Shown: in pieces, positions 26,653 through 34,939 of the stretch
Layout: each line of letters begins with the position of its first letter
How positions within the stretch are numbered: position 1 is the first letter of the stretch
Assembly: GCF_001641635.1 (NCBI RefSeq)
Contig: NZ_LUUB01000073.1
Coordinates: 1 to 54,330 of the forward strand
From: Bradyrhizobium centrolobii
Lineage (GTDB): Bacteria; Pseudomonadota; Alphaproteobacteria; Rhizobiales; Xanthobacteraceae
Direction: 5' to 3'
DNA length: 54,330 nucleotides
Notes under the pieces: generated by a model
Databases searched by the model: none
Seen by the model: only the letters and a program-made list of their open reading frames with translations
Told to the model about the DNA's origin: nothing
Made by a program: the position numbers and the translations under genes

Positions 26653-26883
26653 TATCCGTGCTTCCGCGCCAGCGAGGCGTCGTGCAAGCGGGTGAAAAAG
26701 CCCCCTGGCGAACCCGCATGCGTGGCGTAGCACCTTGCATCGCACCTGGCCCCTGAGAGGTGGTTTGACCCGGGCGGCCGCGAGATCTTGCGCGACTCTT
26801 GCAATTGCCTGGCCGAGAGACCTGGTCCCTTAGTGAGGACGACATGGAGCGGAACATCGCGTGCGCGATCTGCAACTCCGGCG

Positions 26884-27239
26884 ATGTTCCGAACCGGCGA
26901 GCGATCGGCTTTCAGCTCATGATTATCGGTGACGACGGTGCGCCCGGGCCAGGCCGATCGTGATCGTGCGCTCGGGTAAGGACGTGATCGGCTATCGCAG
27001 GGTTTGCCCGCATGATCACGTGAAGCTGGAGTGGGAGCGCAACCAGTTCCTGGATCCCAATGGGTTCGCGCCTGATGTGCGGCAAGCACGGCTCGACGTT
27101 CGAGCTCGGTACAGGACTTGCGGTGGACGGCCCCTGCAAGAGGCAGCGCTTGACGCCGATTGCGCTCTCAGTGCTCGATGGCGACATCTGCGTAACGGGA
27201 GTTGAGCTTGTTGAAGATGACGAGGCAAAGAGGGTCTGA
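26884..27239 (+). pseudogene. Rieske [2Fe-2S] ferredoxin, frameshifted
   Basis: Two Rieske cluster motifs are readable in different frames: VCPHDHVKLEW near 27005 and LMCGKHGSTFEL near 27078. The frame must shift near 27070. An extra base also seems present near 26956 (GGCCGATCG), and a TGA interrupts the N-terminus (FSS then stop). Reassembled, the gene would encode a single-domain Rieske protein of about 115 residues, of the kind I recall in some rhizobial nif clusters. With at least three lesions it is dead. Confidence 0.7.
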
Positions 27240-27248
27240 GCCAAAACG

Positions 27249-27839
27249 CTAAACCGGACGATTCTCGTTCCGGTTTTTGACCGGCCCCATCTTTGACAGG
27301 CCCTCTTTATAAGAAAGCTCAGTGCAGGACACCTCAATGTCTTTGGCCGCGTCGATGAGGTAGTCGAGCTTGCCCGCCGTATCGAAGGTCTTGATGTCGT
27401 TCTTGTCGACACCGGCCAGGTCCATCATCTCCTTCCATACCGTCGACTCCTCGCATGGCAGCACGCAGAACGTGATGTCACCAATTTTGGTGCGGTATTT
27501 CGCGAGCAAGTCGATGTTGTTGCAGAATATGAAATATCTTCCATCCGGGCTCAGCGTACCATCAAGCACCTGTGCGACATCGGCAAGATAGGTAAAGGAG
27601 TGCAGATAGCCGGCCAATATCGGAATCGTCGGATCTCCCCGTTCCGCGATCGTCAGCACTTGTTCAATCGAATAATCTGGCGGCCTCTTCTCGTTGGCGA
27701 GTTGGGGCTGGAACCTTAATGCGATGTCGCCGCGAAAGCCAAAACGGCCCTCTTTTTTGGTCCAGCCCTTCAGCACCGCATTCACAAGCCTGCCTTCCTT
27801 CTCAAGACGGCCCAGAGCAGTGTTGTCGATCGATGTCAT
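27249..27839 (-). CDS. unknown 196-aa protein under NifA/sigma54-type control
   Basis: An intact frame starts MTSIDNTALGRLEKEGRLVN, with GAGGAGGA just upstream. It has no signal peptide or membrane segment. It contains an alpha/beta-looking middle (DGRYFIFCNNIDLLAKYRTK) with two Cys residues (FCNN, VLPCEES). I do not recognise the family. A sigma54-type promoter (27903-27918) and a NifA site shared with iscN lie upstream, so it should be induced with nitrogenase. It is convergent with the Rieske remnant. Confidence 0.75.
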   Translation of the reverse strand: MTSIDNTALGRLEKEGRLVNAVLKGWTKKEGRFGFRGDIALRFQPQLANEKRPPDYSIEQVLTIAERGDPTIPILAGYLHSFTYLADVAQVLDGTLSPDGRYFIFCNNIDLLAKYRTKIGDITFCVLPCEESTVWKEMMDLAGVDKNDIKTFDTAGKLDYLIDAAKDIEVSCTELSYKEGLSKMGPVKNRNENRPV

Positions 27840-27902
27840 GAGTCCTCCTCTTCGAGTGCCGAGCGGAAATTTCGGTCCGCGGGATTTGCGCGTACCACTT
27901 TA

Positions 27903-27918
27903 TGCAAGTTGCCTGCCG
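27903..27918 (-). promoter_or_regulatory. sigma54 promoter of the 196-aa gene
   Basis: Reading the minus strand, CGGCAG-GCAAC-TTGCA has GG-N10-GC and a perfect TTGCA -12 box, 64 bases before the gene. The TGT-N10-ACA at 28022-28037 is about 104 bases upstream and is symmetric enough to serve both directions. Confidence 0.6.
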
Positions 27919-28021
27919 TCAAACCTACTGGGCGCGCAAGCTAGCGGCAGGTCGGCGCGGTTGCAGGGCGTGTCTCGCCGCACCTCGGGCGCCACTGGTC
28001 CGTGTGCCCGCAAATACGTCG

Positions 28022-28112
28022 TGTCGCACACCCGACACGCGTCGACAACCAAACAATGACGTCGGCAAATGCGAGCGCTTTTTATTGCGCAATCGATGGC
28101 ATGGGACTTGCC
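28022..28112 (+). promoter_or_regulatory. NifA UAS and sigma54 promoter of iscN-nifUS
   Basis: TGT-N10-ACA at 28022-28037 is followed at 28097-28112 by TGGCAT-GGGAC-TTGCC, which keeps GG-N10-GC. The UAS to -24 gap of about 60 bases is on the short side. iscN starts 70 bases downstream. The same UAS probably serves the divergent 196-aa gene. Confidence 0.7.
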
Positions 28113-28181
28113 AAGAACGACCTGTCGCGACGACTTGCCAATGAGTACGACAGCAAATCGTCCAAAGCAGTTGGAGGTAGA

Positions 28182-28502
28182 ATGATCAATTTGACTGAGA
28201 ATGCGGTGAACGCGGTGAAGAGTGCGATCGCCGCAAAGGGCGTCCCTTCGCGCGGCCTGCGAATCATGGTCGAAGCCGGCGGCTGTTCCGGATTCAAGTA
28301 CACGATGGGCCTCGCAGAGGCGGCTGAACCCGACGATAGCATCGTCGAGCGCGATGGCATCAAGGTGTTCGTGGACAATGCCAGCCGGGAGCATCTTGCC
28401 GGCACCACAATCGATTTCGCGGTGACGCTCGAGGGGTCTGGTTTCACGTTCGACAATCCGAACGCGAACTCGCACTGTTCCTGCGGCAAATCGTTCAGCT
28501 GA
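28182..28502 (+). CDS. iscN: A-type Fe-S cluster carrier IscN (HesB/IscA-like)
   Basis: A 106-residue A-type scaffold/carrier that delivers Fe-S clusters to apo-proteins. The three ligand cysteines are seen in GGCSGFKY and the C-terminal CSCGKSFS. The ATG at 28182 follows GGAGG and begins the natural N-terminus MINLTENAVNAVKSAI; the open frame further upstream overlaps the promoter. It heads the iscN-nifU-nifS-fixU-SIR2 operon, the order I recall for rhizobial iscN-nifUS. Confidence 0.92.
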   Translation: MINLTENAVNAVKSAIAAKGVPSRGLRIMVEAGGCSGFKYTMGLAEAAEPDDSIVERDGIKVFVDNASREHLAGTTIDFAVTLEGSGFTFDNPNANSHCSCGKSFS

Positions 28503-28542
28503 TTTTCCGCGCCAGAGCGTCTGGCAGAAAGGTCATCGCAAC

Positions 28543-28836
28543 ATGCAGGTCGAGGTCCACGACAAGAAATTTGCGACAGCCGAATCTTCTGCAGATCGCG
28601 AGCGGATCGTCCGCGCTGTGCTCGACGAACTACGGCCAAACCTCAAGCGTGATGGCGGAGACTGCGAGCTGATCGAGATTGACGGTAACAAGATCATCGT
28701 CAAGCTTACCGGTGCCTGTGTGCTCTGCAAGCTCGCGAGCGCGACGTTGGAGGGTATCCAGGCGCGCTTGATCGAGCGGCTAGGCGAGTTCGTCCGCCTG
28801 ATCCCCTCTGCTGGAGCTGCTAAAGTGCGGCATTGA
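28543..28836 (+). CDS. nifU: NifU, short form (C-terminal Nfu domain only)
   Basis: A 97-residue protein consisting only of the NifU C-terminal domain, with the Fe-S ligating CVLCKLAS (Cys-x2-Cys). The IscU-like and central [2Fe-2S] domains of full-length NifU (about 300 residues) are missing, as is usual in rhizobia, where IscN sits alongside. It acts with NifS in supplying clusters to nitrogenase. The TGA is directly followed by the nifS GTG. Confidence 0.9.
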   Translation: MQVEVHDKKFATAESSADRERIVRAVLDELRPNLKRDGGDCELIEIDGNKIIVKLTGACVLCKLASATLEGIQARLIERLGEFVRLIPSAGAAKVRH

Positions 28837-30045
28837 GTGAGGCGCTTCGTGCGGCCAATTTATCTCGACAATAACGCGACCACGCGCACTGACCCGCTGG
28901 TCATCGCGGCGATGCTACCGTTCTTCTCGGAGCGGTTTGGCAATGCCTCATCAGGGCATGTGTTCGGAAGCGATGTCGCGGGAAGCGTCAGGGAGGCCAG
29001 AAAATGTGTGCGGGCCCTGATCGGTGCGGAATTTGACAGCGAGATTGTGTTTACCTCGGGCGGTACAGAGTCCGACAACACAGCCATTCTGTCCGCGCTT
29101 GCGGTGCAGGAAGGGCGTGACGAGGTGGTCACCGCGGCGGTGGAGCATCCGGCCGTGCTATCGCTCACCAACGAGCTCACCCGTCGCGGCACGATATGCC
29201 ATCTTGTTCCCGTCGATAGCTGCGGCCGGATCGACCTCGAGGCATACCGCGGGGCTCTGTCGCCTCGGACCGCGGTTGCTTCTATCATGTGGGCAAACAA
29301 CGAGACGGGAACAATCTTTCCGGTAGAATATCTGGCTAAAATGGCGCGCTCGGTCGGCGCCCTGTTCCATACCGACGCCGTACAGTCCGTGGGACGGATC
29401 CCAATCGATCTCAAGAGGGCGGAGATCGATATGCTCTCGCTCTCCGCCCATAAGCTCCATGGGCCGAAAGGGATTGGCGCGCTTTACGTGCGCAAGGGCA
29501 CCAGGTTCAGTCCGCTCATCACGGGCGGCCCACAGGAGCGGCGGCGCCGCGCGGGTACCGAAAACGTCCCGGGGATCATCGGCTTGGGAAAGGCGGCGGA
29601 GCTTGCCGCGGCAAGGCTCGAGCAGGAACAGGCGCGGATTGGCGCATTGCGCGACCGCCTGGAGCAACGCCTTCTGAATCTCGGTCATTGCATGGTGCTC
29701 GGCGACGTCAACAGCCGCTTACCGAACACAATTGGCATCGCGTTCGAGCATCTCGAAGGCGAGGCGATCATCCATCATCTAAGCCGCGCCGGCATTGCCG
29801 CATCCGTTGGCTCGGCCTGCACGTCCGGTTCGATGGAACCTTCGCATGTGCTGCGCGCGATGAAGGTGCCGCCAGACTCACTGAACGGAGCGATACGCTT
29901 CTCGCTGTCGCGCGAGACGACAAGCAGCGAGATTGAACACGTCGTTCAGGTAATGGCCGATGTCATTGCGAGCTTTCGGGCAACGTCAACCGCGAAGCAG
30001 GAGCGTGCGAGCGGCACCTCTCTTCCCATGGAGCTGAGCCCATGA
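28837..30045 (+). CDS. nifS: cysteine desulfurase NifS
   Basis: Pyridoxal-phosphate enzyme that takes sulfur from cysteine for nitrogenase Fe-S clusters. The PLP lysine is in SAHKLHGPKG and the persulfide Cys in SACTSGSMEPSHVL. NNATTRTDP opens the protein and HTDAVQSVG is present. It is 402 residues, with a GTG start abutting the nifU stop. The last codons overlap fixU (ATGA). The N-terminal YLDNNATT is canonical. Confidence 0.96.
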   Translation: MRRFVRPIYLDNNATTRTDPLVIAAMLPFFSERFGNASSGHVFGSDVAGSVREARKCVRALIGAEFDSEIVFTSGGTESDNTAILSALAVQEGRDEVVTAAVEHPAVLSLTNELTRRGTICHLVPVDSCGRIDLEAYRGALSPRTAVASIMWANNETGTIFPVEYLAKMARSVGALFHTDAVQSVGRIPIDLKRAEIDMLSLSAHKLHGPKGIGALYVRKGTRFSPLITGGPQERRRRAGTENVPGIIGLGKAAELAAARLEQEQARIGALRDRLEQRLLNLGHCMVLGDVNSRLPNTIGIAFEHLEGEAIIHHLSRAGIAASVGSACTSGSMEPSHVLRAMKVPPDSLNGAIRFSLSRETTSSEIEHVVQVMADVIASFRATSTAKQERASGTSLPMELSP

Positions 30046-30263
30046 AAGTCATGCTTCGACGGTCGCCGGAAACAGGCTTTTCAATCTACGTGCCAAAGAA
30101 GGATCTCGAAGAGCCAATCGTGGAATCGGAGAATGAGGCCTTGTGGGGTGGCTGGATCAGACTAGCCAATGGATGGGTTCTTGACCTGCCTCAGATGGCC
30201 GGCGACACCAGCCTGCCGATTACGATTAACGCCAAGAAGCGGGGCGGGGACAAAGAGGACTGA
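30042..30263 (+). CDS. fixU: NifT/FixU family protein
   Basis: A 73-residue protein. The KVMLRRSPETGFSIYVPKKD opening, the LWGGWIRLANGWVLDLP core and the LPITINAKKR tail match NifT/FixU. The role is unknown; mutants generally still fix nitrogen. The ATG overlaps the nifS stop, and its own TGA overlaps the ATG of the SIR2-like gene, so the three are translationally coupled. Confidence 0.92.
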   Translation: MKVMLRRSPETGFSIYVPKKDLEEPIVESENEALWGGWIRLANGWVLDLPQMAGDTSLPITINAKKRGGDKED

Positions 30264-31129
30264 TGAACGCGCTGGCCCCTCGCATCGACTTCGCCAGCTC
30301 GGCGGACGCCGAGGCCACCCTCCGAGAAGTCGCACAGCACCTGCGGAAGGGCCGCGTCGTTCCATATCTCGGGCCTGGCTTGGCCGAGCTCTCCATCTCG
30401 ACAGCGCCGATGGCTCCAGATGCGCTCGCTGCATTCTTCGCCAGCAAGGTCGCGCTGCCGCGCCGGGCCAGGGGAAACGCTTGGGCCTCGGCTCAGTACA
30501 TCGAAAACACAAGGCATCGTGCCACTGTGAGCGCGCTGATGGCAGAAGCATTCGCGGCGGCAGCCGCGCCGACAGCATTGCACCAATATCTGGCCACGCT
30601 GGCGCTACCATTAGTGGTCGATAGCTGGTACGATGGAGCGATGCGAGCGGCCTTCGGCCTGCGCGAGGACTGGGGCGAGATCCAGGGTATCACTCGCGCC
30701 GGAATCGGCGAGGAACGCTGGTATCGCTTCTACGATGCGGCGGGCCAGGAGGTCGATGGTCAGATCGCCGGGCGCTGGACCACCATTCTCTACAAACCGC
30801 ATGGCAGCGTCGTGCCGGCAAGGAATTTCCTGATCTCGGATGCGGACTACGTTGAGGCATTGACTGAGATCGACATCCAGACGCCAATTCCGGATGAGGT
30901 GAAGGCGCGCCGTACGGATCGTAGCTTTCTGTTCGTCGGTTGCCGGTTCAACGACCAGCTCCTGCGTACCTATGCTCGACAAGTGTTGAAGCGTTCGGCG
31001 GAGACCCACTACGCTGTGGTGGATCCGAATGCGCTCTCGAAAAATGAGTTGCGCTTCCTCCTCGCGCAGGGCATCGCGCCGCTCGCCATCCCGCTTTCGC
31101 GTGCTATCGAGCTCCTGTGCGCGGCTTAG
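30263..31129 (+). CDS. SIR2-like domain protein in the nif operon
   Basis: A 288-residue protein with a divergent SIR2-like NAD-binding fold. The N-terminal GRVVPYLGPGLAE replaces the usual GAGIS-type loop. A Rossmann-like RSFLFVGCRFNDQLLRTYAR and a closing THYAVVDPN are like SIR2_2 proteins. The zinc cysteines of true sirtuins are absent, so deacetylase activity is doubtful. NAD hydrolysis or nucleotide sensing is possible by analogy only. It is tightly coupled to fixU (TGATG) and so should be induced with nitrogenase. Its function here is unknown. Confidence 0.8.
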   Translation: MNALAPRIDFASSADAEATLREVAQHLRKGRVVPYLGPGLAELSISTAPMAPDALAAFFASKVALPRRARGNAWASAQYIENTRHRATVSALMAEAFAAAAAPTALHQYLATLALPLVVDSWYDGAMRAAFGLREDWGEIQGITRAGIGEERWYRFYDAAGQEVDGQIAGRWTTILYKPHGSVVPARNFLISDADYVEALTEIDIQTPIPDEVKARRTDRSFLFVGCRFNDQLLRTYARQVLKRSAETHYAVVDPNALSKNELRFLLAQGIAPLAIPLSRAIELLCAA

Positions 31130-31186
31130 CCTTCTTTGCTCCCTTGCGCCAACAGGGACGTTCAAATCCAAAGAGACCGTGCCATC

Positions 31187-31375
31187 TCACCTGTTTCGGC
31201 GGTGGTTCCCAATGCGGAGGCAATGGTCGTAGTTCAGGCGCTGCTCCAGCTCCTGCGCCTGGCTTATCGATTGGTGTAGTGAATCCACGAGCCGTTTGCT
31301 TTCCGAGATAGCCCTGTCGGCCCTCTGAAGAAGCTGATCCCGCTCGCGCTCGATCGAGAGACGATGTACTGCCAT
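31187..31375 (-). CDS. possible small coiled-coil protein
   Basis: A 62-residue minus-strand frame, MAVHRLSIERERDQLLQRAD and on, shows heptad-like spacing of Leu/Ile over about 45 residues, which suggests a coiled coil. No family is recognised and no clear ribosome-binding site was seen. It could be a shadow. The surrounding 31130-31707 has no other gene. Confidence 0.3.
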   Translation of the reverse strand: MAVHRLSIERERDQLLQRADRAISESKRLVDSLHQSISQAQELEQRLNYDHCLRIGNHRRNR

Positions 31376-31707
31376 CTCGCGCTCCGTGGGTCCATGCAGC
31401 CGGGAGCGTTATCAGCCTATTAGCCACGTGGAAGTCCGGAAATATCACGCCGAAAAGAAGTCGCAACAATTCGATCTGCTTCCGCCCCCTGTCTCCACCA
31501 CCCTAGCCACCGTGTCAAACGATTGTACCGGATAGGGAAAGCTGTGGAGTGGCGATTTGCTTGCCGCGGACCGACTTCAGTTCGTTCAGCCTATGTCAAA
31601 CCACATTATCGCTGCGCCCGGGGTCCCAGCTTCTCCGAATGGTATAAGGGAGGCGAGTAGCGATTTTTGCAGCAGGGTCGATCGACACTGTCGGAAACAG
31701 TACGGCG

Positions 31708-31826
31708 TGTCAGCCTTACGACATCCCTCAGCACGGTCTCCAAATTCCGTGTCCCTACACGCTTCCCCTTAAACCATTGAACCAAGCAGCTAGGTCGCGC
31801 GATGCCACCATGGCACGTGAGTTGCT
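31708..31826 (+). promoter_or_regulatory. NifA UAS and sigma54 promoter of nifB
   Basis: TGT-N10-ACA at 31708-31723 lies 87 bases upstream of a perfect -24/-12 element, TGGCAC-GTGAG-TTGCT, at 31811-31826. nifB starts 55 bases later. Classic NifA-dependent arrangement. Confidence 0.9.
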
Positions 31827-31881
31827 AATGGTTCTACAGAACGGCTCCAGGAAATGAATCACGGAGCCGGTTCGACCCTCT

Positions 31882-33453
31882 ATGGAGACCGGGTATATGG
31901 ACGTGTCAGCGGAACGCAAGGCATCGGATGGCAGCGCCACCATGGGTAAAGCCAGACAGGCCTTCACGGAGCGCATGAGTTGCAGCGGGACCGGCGCTGG
32001 CGGAATGGCGGGCTGTACACCGCACGCAGTCTCGGCTGATCTGACGTCCGAGATCTGGGAGAAGGTCAAGAATCATCCGTGCTACAGCGAGGAAGCACAC
32101 CATCACTATGCCCGAATGCATGTCGCGGTGGCGCCGGTCTGCAATATCCAGTGTAACTATTGCAACCGAAAATATGATTGTGCCAATGAGTCGCGCCCGG
32201 GAGTCGTCAGCGAGAAGCTGTCGCCTGAGCAGGCGGCGGACAAGGTGCTGGCTGTGGCTTCCACAATTCCACAGCTGACGGTGCTTGGGATCGCGGGCCC
32301 GGGTGATCCACTTGCCAATCCGGCAAAAACCTTCAAGACATTCGAGCTCGTCAACAAGGTCGCACCCGACATCAAGCTCTGTCTGTCGACCAACGGACTC
32401 GCTTTGTTGGATCACGTGGATGCGATCGCGAAATGCAACGTCAATCACGTCACAATCACCATCAACGCGATCGATCCGCATGTCGGCGCTAGGATCTACC
32501 CCTGGATATTCTACAAGCACAAGCGTCATGTCGGCATTGATGCCGCAAAGATCCTGATCGAGCGGCAGCTCCAGGGGCTTGGCGTCCTCGCAGCGCGCGG
32601 CATCCTCTGCAAAATCAACTCGGTCATGATCCCGGGGATCAACGACAGGCATCTGGTCGAGGTCAACAAGGAAGTGAAAGCGCGCGGAGCGTTCCTGCAC
32701 AACATAATGCCGCTGATCTCTTCGCCAGAGCATGGCACGGTGTTTGGCCTGAACGGGCAGCGTGGTCCGACGGCATGGGAACTGAAGACGCTGCAGGATA
32801 GTTGCGAAGGGGAGATGAAAATGATGCGGCACTGCCGCCAATGTCGTGCCGACGCAGTCGGCCTCCTGGGTGATGACCGCAGAGCCGAGTTCACCACCGA
32901 ACGGATCGCGGCGCTTGGGCACAAATACGATGTGGAGGCCAGAAAGGCCTATCAGGCCAGGGTCGAAAATGTGCGCCATGCCAAAGTTGCGGCCACACGT
33001 CGGCAGCTTGCGGAGCTCGCGGATTGCGCCGACGCCGTAAAGGTGCTGGTAGCGGTCGCGACCAAAGGCTCGGCACTGATCAACGAACATTTTGGCCACG
33101 CCAAGGAGTTCCAGATCTACGAACTATCCGCCACAGGCGCAAAGATCGTGGGCCATCGCCCCGTCCAGCTCTATTGCGGCGGCGGCTATGCCGAGGAAGA
33201 TCGGCTCCCAACCATTATCCGCGCAATCAACGATTGCCACGCGGTCTTCGTCGCGAGGATCGGCGGTTGCCCCAAAGCCGAGTTGATCAAGGCTGGCATT
33301 GAGCCAGTCGATGAATACGCCCATGCGTTTATCGAAAAGTCGGCGATCGCCTGGTTCAAGCGCTATCTCGACAGGGTTAAAACCGGCGAGATTAAGCATG
33401 TGGAGCGTGGCGAGGCCGCGACCGCGCACGCCTCCATTATTTCAGCGGCGTGA
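31882..33453 (+). CDS. nifB: radical SAM protein NifB, FeMo-cofactor core synthase
   Basis: Builds NifB-co (Fe8S9C) from Fe-S clusters using S-adenosylmethionine. Its radical SAM motif is CNIQCNYC, with HPCYSEEAHHHYARMHVAVAP before it. Other conserved pieces are GPGDPL, INAIDP, and MPLISSPEHGTVFG. It carries the extra C-terminal NifX-like domain from about residue 390 (VLVAVATKGSALINEHFGHAKEF). 523 residues. A second ATG at 31897 is a possible start. fdxN follows after 16 bases. Confidence 0.96.
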   Translation: METGYMDVSAERKASDGSATMGKARQAFTERMSCSGTGAGGMAGCTPHAVSADLTSEIWEKVKNHPCYSEEAHHHYARMHVAVAPVCNIQCNYCNRKYDCANESRPGVVSEKLSPEQAADKVLAVASTIPQLTVLGIAGPGDPLANPAKTFKTFELVNKVAPDIKLCLSTNGLALLDHVDAIAKCNVNHVTITINAIDPHVGARIYPWIFYKHKRHVGIDAAKILIERQLQGLGVLAARGILCKINSVMIPGINDRHLVEVNKEVKARGAFLHNIMPLISSPEHGTVFGLNGQRGPTAWELKTLQDSCEGEMKMMRHCRQCRADAVGLLGDDRRAEFTTERIAALGHKYDVEARKAYQARVENVRHAKVAATRRQLAELADCADAVKVLVAVATKGSALINEHFGHAKEFQIYELSATGAKIVGHRPVQLYCGGGYAEEDRLPTIIRAINDCHAVFVARIGGCPKAELIKAGIEPVDEYAHAFIEKSAIAWFKRYLDRVKTGEIKHVERGEAATAHASIISAA

Positions 33454-33469
33454 GGCGGGGAGCAAAACA

Positions 33470-33688
33470 ATGCCGTTCAAGATCGTCGCCTCGCAGTGCA
33501 CGGGCTGTTCTGCTTGCGAACAGGAGTGTCCCAATGTCGCAATCTCGGAGAAAGGCGGGATTTTCGTGGTCGATCCAAAAAAATGCACCGAATGCATCGG
33601 CTATTTCGACGAGCCGCAGTGCGTGGCGGTCTGCCCGGTCGACAACACTTGCGTGCTTGACATGGCGCGACCGCGCTACGCCTCTTGA
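33470..33688 (+). CDS. fdxN: 2[4Fe-4S] ferredoxin FdxN
   Basis: A 72-residue bacterial-type ferredoxin. The first motif is CTGCSACEQECP; the second, CTECIGYFDEPQCVAVCP, has the insertion typical of the nifB-linked FdxN. It supplies electrons for nitrogenase or for NifB. The ATG at 33470 is preceded by GGGGAG. It is in the nifB operon. Confidence 0.93.
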   Translation: MPFKIVASQCTGCSACEQECPNVAISEKGGIFVVDPKKCTECIGYFDEPQCVAVCPVDNTCVLDMARPRYAS

Positions 33689-33700
33689 GGGCAATAGGCT

Positions 33701-33970
33701 ATGAGGGGCGGGCCTTTCCCATGCACGGAACAAGTGAGACCAGCCAATACTGCGGTCGATAGGACGCCCGCGCCGTTGAACGCGGCAGCATCAAAGCTGA
33801 ATCTGCCGGCCATGCAGCCGGTCGAGGACCAGATGTGGAGAGAGAGCTCGCTGAAATGGCTGCTTGGCCTATTCCACAAGTGCAAGGAAATGCTCGCTCA
33901 ACCCGTGCCGCCGACGACCGACACGCGTTTCAGTGCGCGACGGGACAGTGAGCGAGACGTCGCCGCCTGA
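33701..33970 (+). CDS. small hypothetical protein between fdxN and nifZ
   Basis: An 89-residue frame (MRGGPFPCTEQVRPANTAVD and on) begins 12 bases after fdxN and ends 51 bases before nifZ. The first half is Pro/Ala-rich. The middle SSLKWLLGLFHKCKEMLAQP could form an amphipathic helix. The family is not recognised. Operon position suggests it is expressed with nifB and nifZ, but coding status is uncertain. Confidence 0.5.
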   Translation: MRGGPFPCTEQVRPANTAVDRTPAPLNAAASKLNLPAMQPVEDQMWRESSLKWLLGLFHKCKEMLAQPVPPTTDTRFSARRDSERDVAA

Positions 33971-34021
33971 ACCCTGTTCCACGTGGGCTGCGAGCGCAAA
34001 CCGAGGCCGAGAGAGTTGAAC

Positions 34022-34339
34022 ATGAGCAATATGGCTGATGATGACGTCGTCGAGTTGACGTCGGCGCCCTTCTTCAATTGCGGCGAGAAAGTCCGGGCCA
34101 AGTATACGATCCGTAACGACGGCACCTACGCTGGCAAGCAGGTCGGCGACATCCTGGCGAAGAAGGGAGAGATCGGCTACGTGATCTCGATCGGCACGTT
34201 CCTGCAGAAATTCTACGTCTACGGCGTCGAATTTGTCAGGACCGGGCACCGGGTCGGGATGAGGCGGAAGGAGCTCGATCTGGTCTTGGCGAATGAGGAC
34301 GCCGAGGAACGGCCTTTGCCCGGAGCTATTTGTCGATGA
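34022..34339 (+). CDS. nifZ: nitrogenase maturation protein NifZ
   Basis: Small protein needed for maturing the second P-cluster of NifDK. It is 105 residues. The diagnostic part is GEKVRAKYTIRNDGTYAGKQ followed by IGTFLQKFYVYGVEFV and VGMRRKELD. The ATG at 34022 is chosen for its GAGAG upstream. Its stop overlaps the ATG of a second NifZ-like gene (ATGA). Confidence 0.92.
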   Translation: MSNMADDDVVELTSAPFFNCGEKVRAKYTIRNDGTYAGKQVGDILAKKGEIGYVISIGTFLQKFYVYGVEFVRTGHRVGMRRKELDLVLANEDAEERPLPGAICR

Positions 34340-34596
34340 TCGAACGCAGGCGACCGAAGTATCAGTCTGGCCAGCAAGTCAAGGCAAAGGTTGGGCTGGT
34401 CAATGACGGCTCATTGCCGGAAGCACCGCCGGAAGGCGTTCTGGTCAGCGTCGGCGACGTCGGCGAGGTCGTCCGGATTGCGCAGCACGCCGAAGCGAAT
34501 TTGCCAATCTATCTCGTCAAGTTCGGCAAGCAACTTGTCATCGGTTGTCTCGAAGAAGAAATTGCACCGATCCAGGAAGGTGGAGCTGATGACTGA
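34336..34596 (+). CDS. second NifZ-domain protein
   Basis: An 86-residue protein resembling NifZ: KYQSGQQVKAKVGLVNDGSL aligns with the VRAKYTIRNDGTY stretch, and LPIYLVKFGKQLVIGCLEEE with the strand that follows. It is therefore a tandem paralogue. The ATG overlaps the nifZ stop, and its TGA overlaps the following gene (start 34589). Whether it shares the P-cluster role is unknown. Confidence 0.75.
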   Translation: MIERRRPKYQSGQQVKAKVGLVNDGSLPEAPPEGVLVSVGDVGEVVRIAQHAEANLPIYLVKFGKQLVIGCLEEEIAPIQEGGADD

Positions 34597-34939
34597 GGCG
34601 GTTCATGAGCCCGTACGGCCGGCACATCCTAATCATCTTGATCGTAGACGTATCGAACGAACGTTGGACACGCGTGAGTACTACCGTTATGTGTCACCGA
34701 GAGTGACTGGCGTTCCGGGTGGTTACTTGATCGAAAGTCCATGCTGCTCACGCCATATCGACATGGAAGGTGGTCTCATCGATATCGCGCTCCTGCGCCA
34801 CGATTGCAGGAGCGCAAGCTGGCAGCTGTTTCGTAAGAATCACGATAACAGCCTTTGGGAACTCTACTCCACGCACAAGTGCCTAAAGGCCGCCGCCGAC
34901 TTCTTGAGCGCCGATCCCGAGCGCGCATTCTGGCCATAA
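34589..34939 (+). CDS. unknown nif-operon protein, 116 aa
   Basis: The product begins MTEAVHEPVRPAHPNHLDRR and has a compact core, TREYYRYVSPRVTGVPGGYL, then SPCCSRHIDMEGGLIDIALL with a Cys pair. The WQLFRKNHDNSLWELYSTHK segment follows. It resembles small hypothetical proteins that follow nifZ in rhizobia, but I cannot name the family. The ATG overlaps the upstream stop, GGAGCTG precedes it, and it is the last gene of the nifB operon. Confidence 0.7.
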   Translation: MTEAVHEPVRPAHPNHLDRRRIERTLDTREYYRYVSPRVTGVPGGYLIESPCCSRHIDMEGGLIDIALLRHDCRSASWQLFRKNHDNSLWELYSTHKCLKAAADFLSADPERAFWP

